64,000 nucleotides of DNA from Thunnus maccoyii (taxonomy: Eukaryota > Chordata > Actinopteri > Scombriformes > Scombridae): assembly GCF_910596095.1 (NCBI RefSeq), contig NC_056550.1, positions 22,006,001 through 22,070,000 of the forward strand. Direction: 5' to 3'. Numbering within the stretch: the first letter of the stretch is position 1; each line of letters starts with the position of its first letter. Shown here in pieces: positions 51,901 to 62,600 of this stretch. The notes under the pieces were generated by a model. The model was not told where the DNA came from. It saw nothing but the letters and a program-made list of their open reading frames with translations, and searched no databases. Position numbers and translations under genes: made by a program.

Positions 51901-54900
51901 CTAATTATGGTGTTAAGTTCAGGATTGTATTACCAGGCAAGGAAATAACCTCTTAGTACAAATTAGAGAATCTGATATTTCTTGGAAACTTTTGTGTATT
52001 TTTTGTATGGCTATTTTATATCAGCTTGCATCATGCTTAACATAACCTACTTGTATAAACTGATGTAAACGCCAGTGTCTTATAATTTTAGTGTATTTAC
52101 AGTAATCCTTAATAATCTTCCAACTCTGCATCACTCCACTCTACCCCTGACTGCATTATTCCTGTGGCCCTGACGCACTTTTTCTTTCTCACCTTCAGAT
52201 GAAGGTGGAGGGTGACAGCTGGTGGCTTGGGCTTCACACCTATGATAATGACGGCCGTTTCCGCTGGTCCGACCACTCTGTGCTCAATTATGTGTCCTGG
52301 GCTCTCGGGAAGCCGCACCCGCTCAGCCGTGATCGCAGATGTGTCCAAATGTCCGTCAGCAAAGGTAAGAACAGCCAGAATAAGAGACCTCAAGAGACTA
52401 AATCAAATGCGGTACACAGACACGAGCTTGTGTTTTTTACTCTCAAATAGCGGAGTGGGCCGATCAGAAGTGCCACTCTGACCTGCCCTACATCTGTAAG
52501 AGAGTGAATGTCACAGGCACCATTCCTCCAACTCCATCGTCGCCCCACCCGCCATCAGGCTGTCCTGACGGATGGGCCTCTTATCAGCGTAAGGTACAGC
52601 ACTGCAGGCTACAACATACCAGGAGTTCAACATCTACAGCTCCATAGCAATACTGGTTATGATTTCGGATAACTAACACGTTAAGATACAATAATGATGT
52701 CGTTATAAGGGATGCAGGATGTCTAGAATGCATCAAATAAGTATACTAAAGAGGCAGTGAGGCACAGCAAGTAAGTTTTTAATGTGTGCAATGCCATCTG
52801 CTGTTTCTGTAGTGTTTCAGAGTGTTTGACCAGTCATCCCGGGTCAAATGGTCTGCTGCCAAGGTGAAATGTGAGACGCAGGGAGGTGTACTGGCAGTGG
52901 TGTCCAGTCATTTGGAGCAAGGTAATTACAGTAGAATACAGCCCACATAAAGTCACAAGCAGGGAGGTGGTGGAGGACAAACCCAATTATAGTTTTTGAA
53001 GTTACTTTTCCAGTGGAATGTAGATTGTGTACTTTTTGGTACATAATGGTAGAATTGTATGATCTGTCATTGTAAGCAGCATCAAATGGATGTGGTATGT
53101 TATGAGAATCCAGTCATTTTATGTTTGTAGGGATTGACTGGTAGGGGGTTTAGATACCCATATTTGTATTTACCAATCCCTATATTTATAACTGTTCATA
53201 AGAGTCTCTACACACATGCACGTTTTTATGCAACCGAATCTCCTCCTCACAGCCTTTGTTACCACCCTGCTGCACAACACCAGTTCTGAACTTTGGGTGG
53301 GACTGACTTCAGACTCTAAAGGTCATTTCCAGTGGGCCCAGCCTGGCCTGCTCAGCTACACCAACTGGGCTCCCGGAGAGCCACTCGACAACAGCGGACC
53401 ACACCACAACAGGACCCCGGTACTTCCAACACTCACCACACCATCAGCACATATTTCATGGTGTTGTCCTTGGTCTGTTCCTGTTCTGATGATTTCACTG
53501 TCACCTCCCAGGGGAACTGTGTGGTGATGATTCACGGGAACCCACAGAAGAACACTGGCATGTGGGCTTCCCGAGCCTGTGAGATGGAAAATAATGGCTT
53601 CATCTGTCAAAGAGAGCAAGGTGTGCTGTTATTCAATAATAACTACAACAATGTCCGCTTTAAACATGCAGGACATTTGCGACACAAACAGAAATGTGTT
53701 TATTTAAATCATCTTTGCTGTTTCTTCAGACCCAAGTATCCCTCCAGCCCCAGCCCTGATTCCTGCCTCCCTGTCAAAGCCTATTGTGCTGGGTGGAGTA
53801 ACATACCGGGTGGTAGAGAAGCGCCTGGACTGGACCGGCGCTCTGCACCTCTGCGAATCTTTGAATGGGACCCTGGCTACAGTGAAGGATCCCTATCAGC
53901 AGGCTTACCTCACGCTGCTAATCAACAACCTGCACCGGCCTGCCTGGGTTGCTCTCTACAACTACGGAGTGAGCCTTTCACACATCACAGTATATCTTAT
54001 TAAAATTTTCCAATGGGGTCACACTAGAGTCACTGACAGGGTTGTCCAGGCTGAAGAAACCTGGACCTGAATTGCAACTTTTTTTTCTTTTTCCTATTTT
54101 TATGTTTGCAGGGACGGAGCTTCACCTGGCTGGGTGAAGAGGATGTGGCATATTCAAACTGGAAAGATGGGGAGCCCAATCAGATGGCTGGATGTGGTCA
54201 CATGACCACTACTGGCCAGTGGACTATGACTCCCTGTGATGCTAAACTGGAGGCTGCTATCTGTCAAATTAGTGGTATGTGTGTGTAAAATCACACCAGC
54301 ACATCTTGTAAAAACTATCAATCCAGTATTTATTCATTATATTAGATTCAAATATATTTATCCCTGATGTTTTTCTCCCTGCCAGAAGAGCCTGTGAGTC
54401 ACCAGTGGATGTACCCAGGCCATTGCCCCAACTCTCTGGGAGAGTGGGCATGGGTATCTTTCAGAAACCACTGTTACGCCTTTAACCTGCAAAATCTTAA
54501 ACTACAGCAGGATGCACGCACATCCTGTATGAAAGGTAGGGAAGAGTTTCAGAGTCCAGTCTGACTTAACTCAGACTCTGGCTGGGCTGCCTGCACAGCT
54601 CATGATATTGAATTGAAAGTCAATTAAGTGCAACACTTCTGACCTTCTCCACTGCAAACACAATTGACAAATTGCATCAATATGTCTAAATTTAGAAGTG
54701 TTTCATTGAGCCTGCATCACTGTTAAATTTACCCTCACAATCAATTCACATGTCTGTTTTGCTCTGTGTCTGTCTATTTCTTTCGTTTTCTCTCTTCTAG
54801 TGGGAGCTGAACTTCTCTCTATCTTGGATGAGACGGAGAACGGCTTTGTATGGGAACACATCCAGAGCTTTGCAGAACAGGCACACGGAGCTTGGCTGGG

Positions 54901-57217
54901 CATCAGCGTGAAAGGTCCGGTAACGTTGCCTCAGACAGTCCCTTCCAGCTCTCTCTACAGCAGCAGATTTATTAACCTTCAGCTTTTCAAAAGTCTTTTT
55001 TTTTTTTTTTTTTTAAATCCAAGCTTATTAACTTTTTTATTTAACTTTAAAATTATCACACTCTGCTTGCAGATAAGAAAAGTTTTACCTGTTTGATTAT
55101 GATTTCTTTTATATAATAATAATGAAACTATTAATTAAGGAGAGGAAACCTCTTAAAAACTGCTTCTCTGATGTCAAATAAATGTGATAACACAGTGCAA
55201 GGTGCATTGTCTTGGAAAAGTTAATTTATGTAAACTTGCATTACTGAAATATCCTGAAATATGTGTATTAAAGGTGTACTATGCAGGATTTGTCAGTTGA
55301 TGTTTATAAACATACAGCATTAGAAGGCCCCTCCTACCGAGTGAGCGAGAGAGAGTGAGTGAGCGGTCAAGCAGACACGCAGACCTGCAGCTCTTTATAA
55401 GTCCATGACACAGAGACGGAGAGCAGAGTGGAGCAGAGGAGAGAGACGGAGACAGTGATGTAACCTGGTCGCTACGCTACCAGCCCTGACCTCACACCCT
55501 GTGCGCCGTTATTGGCTGGGGGCTACACACCCACTGCCCAAAGGCTGCGGCGTCCCAAACACATCAAAATAAGAAGAAAATACAGGCAGAGGGCAGAGTC
55601 TCTGCAGATAAATACACTGACACACTTCTTGTGGGTCATAAGTAATGATTGAGAGGGATTACTTTTGTATGAGTCTATACAATGGGTTGTTTTTTTTTAG
55701 GAAAATCCTGCATAGTGTACCTTTAAGCTAATGGGAAGAAGTAAATCCAATATTGGAAATGCATTAAGCAGTCAAGATAAGACTAATGAAACACTTCTGC
55801 TTGAGTGTGTTTGAAGCTCCACTGAGTGTAGGCTACGCTTGTGTTCCCACCGCAGGTAGAGGTCTAGTGTGGAGCAAGGAAACAGAGATGTCGTACACCA
55901 ACTGGGAGACACATGACGTCGCCTTTTCTGTTCTGTCTCCGAACTCCTGCTTCTGGATCCAGAGCAACAGTGGCCTCTGGAAGCCGGGCTCCTGCAGAAA
56001 TCGCACACACGGGGTCATCTGCAAACGGCCTCGCAGTAAGCACACATAAAACCGCTTAAACTGAGGGGTAATCATTTTCAGGAACAGGTCCAGTCAGCAA
56101 CAAGACCACAGCAAATTAAACTGTTTTCGAGGTTTAAATGCTGAAAAATATCCTTGATGATGACAACGTCCTTTAACAGTTTCACTAACTATAAACTATA
56201 CTAGTTGCTGCTTATTGGGGGCTGACGTTTCAAGGATAATATTTATAAAACTGTTTTAGCGTTGTATCTGAGGGCAGATGTTATGATTCCTGTTAGTAAG
56301 TGAGCGCAAACAAAGTGACAGCAGCTTATGTTAATAATCATTTGGCAAATAAAATGACTCATACATAAACATATCTTCTTTGTTACATTATAAGACTAGA
56401 AATCTATGATATCTTATCCACGCACAGTGCACAGTGGCCTGTTTTTACAAATCTGTTCTGGTCTGACAAACCAAATTATGTTATGTACCTGTGTCATACA
56501 TCTTGTGAGTTTAATATGTTACAAGATCATATTTATTGGAAATTACATGAACCTTGTGTTTCCTCATTCTTATCCACTGATGATATATGAGGAGTCATGT
56601 AAATGATTGGATGCAATCTGTAAAAGGTAAAAAAAATTCAGCTTTTGTTCAGGGCTGCAAATATTTTCGTTACGTGCCGCCATTTGCCTACCACTGCTGT
56701 ATATATACTCTAAGCGTAAACCCCTAGAATGATTGAAAAAACTTTTCAAGTTTGTAGACAAGGCGGAGTAACCTGAGAAATGATCCTGTTGTGGCTTGGA
56801 TCATGTGCAATTAAAACTAATAATGATTGCTAAATACTAAAGTAGTACCTTTTTAATAGTTGTCCTTTCTTCCATTTGCAGGTACTGAATCCGCGGTTGT
56901 AACCAGTAAGTATAATCATGGATCCGTGTGTTGTAACCTATATATCTGAAAGTACAGTATGCTAATTCTGACATCCTATCTCCTATCTTTGCCTAGTAGA
57001 TGGAGACCACCTGCCCACTCTGATTGTCGTAATGGTGACAGGCCTGGTGCTGGTGGTGCTGATCGTAGGCGTGATCTACTTATATCGTCGGCGAACTGTT
57101 GGGTCCCGGGGGTCCTATGAAGGTGCCCGCTACAGCCGTACCAACTCCAGCCTTGCTGAGCAGACAGAGAAGAACATCCTTGTATCTGACATGGAACTGA
57201 ACGAGCAGCCAGAGTAG
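24839..57217 (+). CDS. mrc2: Mannose receptor C type 2 (Endo180/uPARAP), collagen endocytic receptor
   Basis: Twenty-nine coding exons: 24839-24965, 30625-31023, 32500-32673, 32856-33020, 33848-33961, 34234-34377, 34492-34683, 35441-35595, 35758-35862, 38865-38980, 39089-39234, 48740-48948, 50636-50778, 50855-50951, 51066-51195, 51425-51457, 51594-51760, 52199-52364, 52451-52593, 52813-52921, 53253-53419, 53512-53620, 53730-53968, 54112-54274, 54386-54535, 54801-54914, 55856-56035, 56882-56905, 56997-57217. Total 4401 nt, 1466 aa (human 1479), all phases consistent. Type I membrane receptor that internalises collagen and some glycans. Domains: signal peptide 1-41; cysteine-rich/ricin-B 43-175 ([15 protein letters not shown]); FN2 176-233 (HLWCATT...GFCPVK), the collagen-binding module; CTLD1-8 from about 235 to 1385; TM about 1402-1425; tail of 41 residues. 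CTLD2, the sugar-binding one in mammals, keeps EPN (473-475) and has WDD where human has WND. The tail keeps [11 protein letters not shown], the Leu-Val endocytosis motif region. The exon 17 donor appears to be GC; donors of exons 12 and 26 are weak. Confidence 0.95.
25195..25230 (+). other. mrc2: G-run cluster just inside mrc2 intron 1
   Basis: Several runs of six or more G separated by one or two other bases, about 230 bases after exon 1. This could fold as a G-quadruplex on the sense strand. Confidence 0.6.
25649..26305. mobile_element. Fold-back MITE with arms of about 300 bp in mrc2 intron 1
   Basis: The two halves are reverse complements: tcaggtgcccaaatgagcac (about 25694) pairs with tcatttgggcacctgac (about 26254), and gtaatcattcctcctgttc (about 25735) pairs with gaacaggaggaatgattac (about 26214). 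Inner blocks (gaggcttcag / ctgaagcctc; attccctctt / aagagggaat) pair too, leaving only a short loop near 25975-26010. The left end starts at TTAA (25649-25652); the right tip is degraded. No coding capacity. The pattern matches a dispersed fish palindromic repeat. Confidence 0.75.
26306..30624. other. mrc2: Remainder of mrc2 intron 1
   Basis: No exon, RNA gene or clear transposon boundary recognised. The largest open frame (28822-29343, +) reads through a poly(A) run at about 29025-29040 and resembles no protein I know, so it is treated as chance. Confidence 0.5.
31901..31924 (+). repeat. (CAGC)n short tandem repeat
   Basis: Repeated cagccagc units in mrc2 intron 2. Confidence 0.8.
33080..33420. 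repeat. Possible LINE 3'-end fragment in mrc2 intron 4
   Basis: A phrase like acaatgtacacaggaatttgac followed by A-rich, degenerate sequence resembles the 3' region of dispersed fish LINE copies. Recognition is from memory and the ends are not defined. Confidence 0.3.
34130..34195. repeat. Possible dispersed-repeat fragment in mrc2 intron 5
   Basis: The stretch ggggttaagtgccttgaac followed by aagggcacctcggca is a phrase common to interspersed repeats in fish genomes. It is short and truncated. Confidence 0.35.
35863..38864. other. mrc2: mrc2 intron 9
   Basis: Three-kb intron without recognised exons. At about 38148-38280 the phrase caaaggaggttatgtttt followed by a segment ending near gaaatttggtggaaggatagg resembles a widely dispersed fish repeat. 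Confidence 0.45.
40536..40775 (-). pseudogene. ERV pol remnant: integrase C-terminal segment
   Basis: A 79-residue minus-strand open frame contains the pattern GDPVFIKS...[16 protein letters not shown]...WVHA, which matches the SH3-like C-terminal fold of gamma/epsilon-retroviral integrases. It is cut off at both sides. The catalytic core is not recognisable upstream. Sequence downstream on the minus strand (to about 39800) may be decayed env, but this is not supported by any clear motif. Confidence 0.65.
41419..43058 (-). repeat. Tandem duplication within ERV pol, copy 1 (RNase H region, interrupted)
   Basis: Homologous to 43059-44054 along its length except for the extra segment 42119-42763. 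Both copies start gtcac.gtt.atac and end ggtttacatttt. The minus strand of the unit carries RNase H-like blocks, including a RGNALTD-type motif in this copy. Removing the extra segment leaves about 995 bp, equal to copy 2 within a base or two. Confidence 0.85.
42119..42759 (+). mobile_element. Solo-LTR-like insertion in duplication copy 1
   Basis: A 641-bp segment beginning TGTAAAAG and ending CCCATTACA, so bounded by TG...CA as LTRs are. It is absent from the same position of copy 2. It is flanked by GTAC (42115-42118) and TTAC (42760-42763), a 4-bp target duplication with one mismatch; copy 2 has a single GTAC there (43756-43759). A TATA-like tatttaagg at about 42578 favours plus orientation. 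No internal retroviral sequence, hence solo. No second copy in the window to confirm the family. Confidence 0.65.
43059..44054 (-). repeat. Tandem duplication within ERV pol, copy 2 (uninterrupted)
   Basis: About 996 bp directly abutting copy 1, differing by scattered substitutions and a few 1-2 base indels. On the minus strand it has an NPATL-like block, a GTSAQ-like block and a RGNALAD-type block, the order seen in retroviral RNase H. The last is closer to consensus here than in copy 1. Plus-strand open frames in both copies (about 41788-42085 and 43429-43726) are antisense shadows. Confidence 0.85.
44240..44860 (-). pseudogene. ERV pol remnant: reverse transcriptase and connection region
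   Basis: On the minus strand, blocks corresponding to the RT active site (a VDDLL-type motif near 44770), the thumb/connection (GNYCRQW-like) and the pre-RNase H segment (a WT.E...AF..LK-like pattern, then GLPDY) occur in the right order, but in different frames and with in-frame stops. It is a relic and cannot encode a working enzyme. Confidence 0.75.
45400..45780. repeat. Probable dispersed repeat in mrc2 intron 11
   Basis: Starts agtgttgggaaggttacttt, a phrase characteristic of a common fish interspersed repeat, and ends in a short inverted pair (gaagctactgttttcctgaaatagtagcttc). It may interrupt the ERV. Confidence 0.4.
47011..47434 (-). mobile_element. Candidate ERV 5' LTR end, primer-binding site and leader donor
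   Basis: Read on the minus strand: a TG start near 47434 (TGTTAAGG), a TATA-like CTTATAGC near 47295, a poly(A) hexamer AATAAA (plus-strand TTTATT at 47127-47132), a primer-binding-site-like TGGCATCACGAACAG from 47055 to 47041, and a good splice donor ACTGGTAAGT at about 47014-47023. Order and spacing suit a retroviral R-U5-PBS-leader, but U5 lacks a clean CA end and no partner LTR is visible. Confidence 0.4.
47540..47625 (+). repeat. Possible LINE 3' tail
   Basis: The phrase cttcccttaggggatcatta followed by aagttt resembles the 3' end of fish non-LTR elements; only the tail is recognisable. Confidence 0.3.
49542..50357. mobile_element. hAT-like MITE in mrc2 intron 12
   Basis: Inverted ends: cagggcttctcaaccttttg at 49542 and ccactggttgagaatggctg ending 50357 (complement cagccattctcaaccagtgg). 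The flanking 8-mers ttgtagag (49534-49541) and ctgtagtg (50358-50365) match at six of eight positions, consistent with an aged 8-bp hAT target duplication. The CAG-start TIR also fits hAT. About 816 bp, no transposase. Confidence 0.75.
55272..55722. mobile_element. TTAA-flanked MITE in mrc2 intron 26
   Basis: Ends are inverted over about 22 bases: aggtgtactatgcaggattt at the left and aaatcctgcatagtgtacct at the right. Both sides are flanked by TTAA (55268-55271 and 55723-55726), the target duplication of piggyBac and Kolobok elements. The 451-bp body is GC-richer than its surroundings and has no ORF. Superfamily is inference from TTAA. Confidence 0.75.
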
Positions 57218-59605
57218 CAGAGCCACCCTGGACCGACCGACCGACCCAGGACTGGAGTGGACTCGACCCGGGAGAGGCTGATTACAATGTGCTGACTCAG
57301 ACTCTGATACACATTGTGACATTTATGTTTTTTTTGTTGTCTCTTATGAAACCAAAAAAAAAAAGTTTTTTTTGAAGTGCTGAAGAGCTGTGTAGAGCAC
57401 AGCGGATGTCAATTGAATTTTTTAAAATGAAGCCCCGGATTCTCAAACCTCTCTCTTGCAAGACTTCACAGTTGTAGGACTTTCTTTCTCTCTAGACAAA
57501 TCAGATCCTACACTACATAAAGCTTTTATCCAAAAGCATTAATGAAGGCCATAAATGGATCCACTGGGAGTTTAGTTTTATCGCATCTGGAAAAGTTTGA
57601 CATAAAATCAGTTTTATGAAATGACTCCACGCTGTCTTCCCTGGTGCCAAAGTAAATTTTTGCACAGTGTATATTTCCTTTCTTTTTTCCATTTTGATTG
57701 AAAGACTTATAAAGCAAGAACAATGACTATAACAGCAACAGATTGACTCCTAACTAAAACCATTCATCTTTGTCATCTAAATATCCACACAGTCTTCTTC
57801 AGGACCAAATGCATTTTTCAATTTTGTAATTTTTTTTTTTTTTTTTTTTGCCACGACAGTATTTACCTGAACTTGAGGTGTGTTTGTTGTTCCACTGCGT
57901 TAATGTAATTTCCATTGATTTGCCATTATCTGTGCAGCTGTAGAGAACTTGTTACTGATGATGCATGTGTGTTTTTTTGTGAGCCTGCCTCTCTCCTCTT
58001 TTCTCATCTGACACGTCAGCACCAGCTGTCAGACGAGCAGAGGAGGAAGAAGTCCAAATGTGAATGTGTGGAAGGTGACAGGGACCATTTTCAGTGGTGA
58101 CCTCAAACCGTCTGAGGGCAGTACACTAGAATTGTGCACATATAAGTAGAACTTAGCTTTGAAAGCTGGTCTTTAAATAGACTACGTTGTCTTTTTGGTA
58201 CAGTAGGACTGAAGGTTGTCATCAAATGATCAGACTTTCAGCTTCCATGGCTCTGTGTACATTTTGGCACTTTTTTACTTTTATCTTGAGCTAATTCAGT
58301 CTTAGTCATCCATTTGCCTTTAGTAATTATCCACAAAGCTCAATTCCTGCTCATGATTCCTTACTTTTTGTTTGTTTTGGCTCTTCATGCCACCATCTGG
58401 AGCTGATGCAGCATGTTTTAAGGGCAGTAATTGTCTTTGTATGCACCGTGAAAAAGGGTTAGTAATTTGATATTTGTCTGATTCATCATTTTTACGGACC
58501 ACAGTTCACTTCTCTGTGTGTGTTATCACTAGGATATTCTTCTGTCTTTTTGTCTTTTTAATGATGCAGGCTTCACTATGTGTTTTGCTTTAAGTACGAC
58601 TGACTGGTAAAGACATTTGGAAACTTTCCTACTTTTATGGGATAATTGCCAACAGTTGAACCTCTTTTGCCCCACAAAGAAAAACATCCCTCATGTGAAT
58701 GATACCGTTGTATATATGAGAGCCAAAGAATGTTTTAAAAGTGAATTCACTCTTTTGTAAGATAAATTCTCCTTCTTTTCATTCTCAAAATCATTTCAAG
58801 ATTTCACATTTTCATTCAAGGTTAATTTTTCCTACTCAAACATTTTTCTTTTTCCTTCAACTCTTGCCTCTCTGAGAGCATTTCTGTCTTCCTGCTCTGA
58901 GGAATGCTTTGGAGCTGTTTCAGTCTGAGGCTTTTGGTGTTTCACTGAGCTGCAGTGAAGAAAATAAAAAGGTTTTTTTTTTTTTTTTTTTTTTTTGCTC
59001 CACCAGTTGGACTAAGATAGAGGGGGAAGGGAAGGGAAGAGGAGAGGGAGTAAGTAGGTGTGTGTGTGTGGAAGTGTGTGTGTGTGTGTTTGTCTGTGTG
59101 CGTGTGTGTGTCTCCAGCTGTGGAATGTTGAGTCGGCAAGAAGAGCTCAGTGGCATGTCTGGAACCAATCAGAGAAGGAGGACTCAGGGACATGAAGGGT
59201 CAGAACGGAGACTGAAAAAAAAGGAAAACTAGATGGAGGAGAAAAGGGAAAAAAGGAGGAGTGTGAGGAGGAGTCAGGGACGTAGGGAGCAGAGCGAGGC
59301 AGGAAAGATGGAGGAGCGTAGAGAGACCCTGAGGTTTGTCTCAGGCTTACCCTGTCCTCTGCTGGTCGTTTACTGTACAGGTCTGCCTCTATATGCAGTA
59401 GATGTGAAGCGAGCGAGGTGGTGATGTAAAGGTGTGACGACCCTTGATGTGTTCCCCGTGAGATCATGTCTGTGACGCAGGCCAGCTCATGTCCCTGTGA
59501 AGATTACCTGAAGCACCTGTTCAACTTTTTTTTTTTTTTTTTTTTTTAAAGTTTTGTGTCATTTTTATATGAAATGAATAAAGTCTATGTTCTAAAAGCT
59601 TCTGC
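57218..59605 (+). terminator. mrc2: mrc2 3' UTR and poly(A) signal
   Basis: About 2.4 kb after the stop at 57215-57217, ending at a good AATAAA (59577-59582, context gaatgaataaagt). It includes three T-runs of about 20 bases or more (about 57829-57849, 58973-58996, 59527-59547), TG-rich (59058-59111) and GA-rich (59025-59330) stretches. No earlier AATAAA of comparable context was seen. ORFs here are low-complexity artefacts. Confidence 0.65.
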
Positions 59606-62600
59606 TTTCACAGTTACTACACTATATTACACCATATTGTTTTTTCTTGAGCAAACTCTTTTGTGAGGAAGTTACCTTTTAACTGTCACATTCAGAGATA
59701 TATGGCAGAGTAACCATTTGTTGGAAACTTAGTTTTACAAGTAAGTGAAATACGAGCAAAGTGTTGACTGTGATGTTGATGTTTTTCCACAAGGGGGAAC
59801 ACCTCACCTGCTATATGTGACGTCTCCTCCTGCTCGTGTTGTCATCTGATCTCCCTTGAGCATTTGTTTCTCACTGCCATTGTGTGTTTTCTGTCATATC
59901 AAGTCTCTGCAGAGGTACACATTTTATGCTCTGATCCTCTATCGCAGAAAGACTCTTTGCTACGTGTTGATTGATAACATGTTTTCAGTTTCTTTACGAT
60001 TGCAACTCTCTGTCTGCAGTTCTTCTGTTTTATTCCAGTCATGTGTGACTGTGGATGATAAGATGTGGTTGTGAGAGCGTAGTGTTTGACAGTGCGTGCA
60101 TCTATAGTCAAATCACCGTTTGCAGATGATGTTTCATTTATAAACCTGTTTGTCACTAAAGCTAAACTAAATCATTTACAGTCAGAGCTAACATAAAACC
60201 ACACAACTAGCAGGAAAACCCAACAGATACACAACACACACACAAATAAACATAGCAGACATACACTAACATACTTTGAACCACAGTATCTTAATGCAAT
60301 ACAAGGCAAGTCAGTACAAAAGCCCTGCAATAAATACCGCCTTTGTGAAGCTTGTGATTTTCACTTAAAAAAAAAATCAATGGTAAATTTTGAAGCCATG
60401 AACGTCATGTTGTTGTATAGATTGTATTAGTTTAGATTATATAGTGCAGCAGCTTCTGTTAATTGTGTCCACACCCTCATTTTTCCTTCATTCGAAGCCT
60501 GCATTGTGCTGCTTCGCATCACATCTCCACAGTCACTGTAAAAACACTTCACCTGTGCTTGGAGCCCAGAGTATAACACTGTCAGTCAAAGCACAGAATA
60601 CCAGCAATGCTCCACCGCCTCCGTACCCCAGCTGAACTATGTTCCACTAACACGGAGACACGTGGACGTTCTGAACCCAACACCTGGTGTAATGGGAGCT
60701 TGTGGCCTCTTCCTGCCAGAGACCTGCACCTTTGCAGCGTCACATCTGAGCCACTAAATTGCTTGTTATTCAAATCAAACAGGCTCTCTGTAATCCATCT
60801 CACTTAGGATGGGTGTCACAAGCTATCCAACTGCATGCCGCAGGCACTCAATTTAAAGCTTCCAGGGGCTATGCACTCCAACAGTTGTTTATAAGTTTCA
60901 CCCCATCACCTGTCATTTTTAATGTTTCTCGTGTGTGTGGAAAGTATTCTTGAGGAACGTTACCTGCTCCTAAACATTAAATTTTTATGTCTGTTGAACT
61001 TCAGGGCTGATGTGTAAAACATCTCTACCATTAGCCTTATTTGCATGCCATAGCTGTAACTTGTAGTCTAAATACTTTATTATGATGTATTTATCTCTGG
61101 CTACATTGCACTTCAATGTTTTGTTGTCCTCAGTGTTTATTGTGAAGTTTTTTTTTTAATATTTCAGGTGCAATCAAAAATATCACAGCAGCTAAGCAAG
61201 TGCAGGAAAACACTAGAACTAGTTTCCTCAGCAACAGTGTACTCTTATACTCTTACTCTTATAGTTTGATACTGTGTGTGTATGTGTCTGCGTGTGTGTG
61301 TGTTACCTTCTTGCCCATCCCCATCATCTTTTATCATGAGAAGACCTGACCTATCCACCTAAGATGTTTCTTTACAGCAGATTCCCTTTTAATGACGTCA
61401 GTTTATTAGCATTCTTTACTAGCAGCTGCTTCATTCCTTGTTTCCCCCTTTTTAAATGATGCAGGAATAGCTCACGTAGAGCTCACATGGGTAATATAAA
61501 AGTGTCAGCGTGATATGAAAAGGGTCAAATCATGAAGAGGATTTCATGGTGGCCCGTGGGCTTCTTTTTGCACATGTATAGCAGCCATTGCCAAGGTAGC
61601 AGCCATCTTGCCTGAGGCGTCTTCAATGCACCTGTCTGGGGTTTTGGAGTTTAAAGACAGGCAGTGGCGGCGGAGGTCTCAGCTCTGGGAGTAACAGAAC
61701 AATATCACTGCTTCACTCTTCCTCACCTCCTCTGAGATACTCAAGTAAAACCCTTCATGATCAATTAACCAACAAAGGAGAGAAAAGAGAATGAAACTCT
61801 TCAGATGGCCCAGCTCATTGCCAAATCAATACCCTCTTAATTTGAACATTTGATGTGCAGATCCTGCTCTTGTTTTGTTCACAAACTGCTGTTTATTCCC
61901 CCTCCTCCCACTCCAAGGCTTCTTCCTATCTGGCAGTGTTGGCACTGCAGGTCAAGGGAAGGGAACCAGAGAGAAAGCAGCGTTAACAAGTGAAATTAAA
62001 AACCCATTCATTCTCCTCAGTCATCCATTTGGAAGCTGGCCAAAGGAGAAGCAGCTGTTGGGCTGCCAATGAAGGAGAGCAACAGAGAGCGGGAGGAAAG
62101 GAGGAGAGGAAAAAAGTTAATTTAGAAAGGGAGTTTTGAAAGGAACAGGATGATGCACTCTTTCCTCTGAATACCAGCAGTGGACTGGCTTCTTTTGAAA
62201 AGCAGCTGACTAAAGGTGACCAGGCTTTTAGCAGTCAGGGTCCCTCTGTGGAGCTGAGAATCTGAGACTAGCAGGATCAGTGACATCTTTTAAAGCACTT
62301 CTCAAAACCTATCAAAGCCTTTTATTAATTCTAGCACACCGTTTCATTTCCAACATGTCTTACCTGTGTTTTGTTTAACTGTTCTTGTCTTTTTTTATTG
62401 CTGTGTATTTTATTCCATGTTATTTTTGTATTATTTTAGTCTGCAGTTTATCGGCAAACAGCACATGTTGATGACCATGTTGAGTGTTTGGCGCTCTCAT
62501 TGACTATCCTATTACAAAAAACAATATGTGCTGAATGAGGTCCAGGATGCAACATAATGCTGTTTATTGTCACAGTAAAAAAATATGGAAAATATGGATG

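Noticed and set aside
54915..54920. Alternative exon 26 donor gtaacg at 54920
   Set aside because: It would join exon 27 in phase 0 and read straight into a stop, while the donor at 54915 restores the conserved CTLD8 frame.
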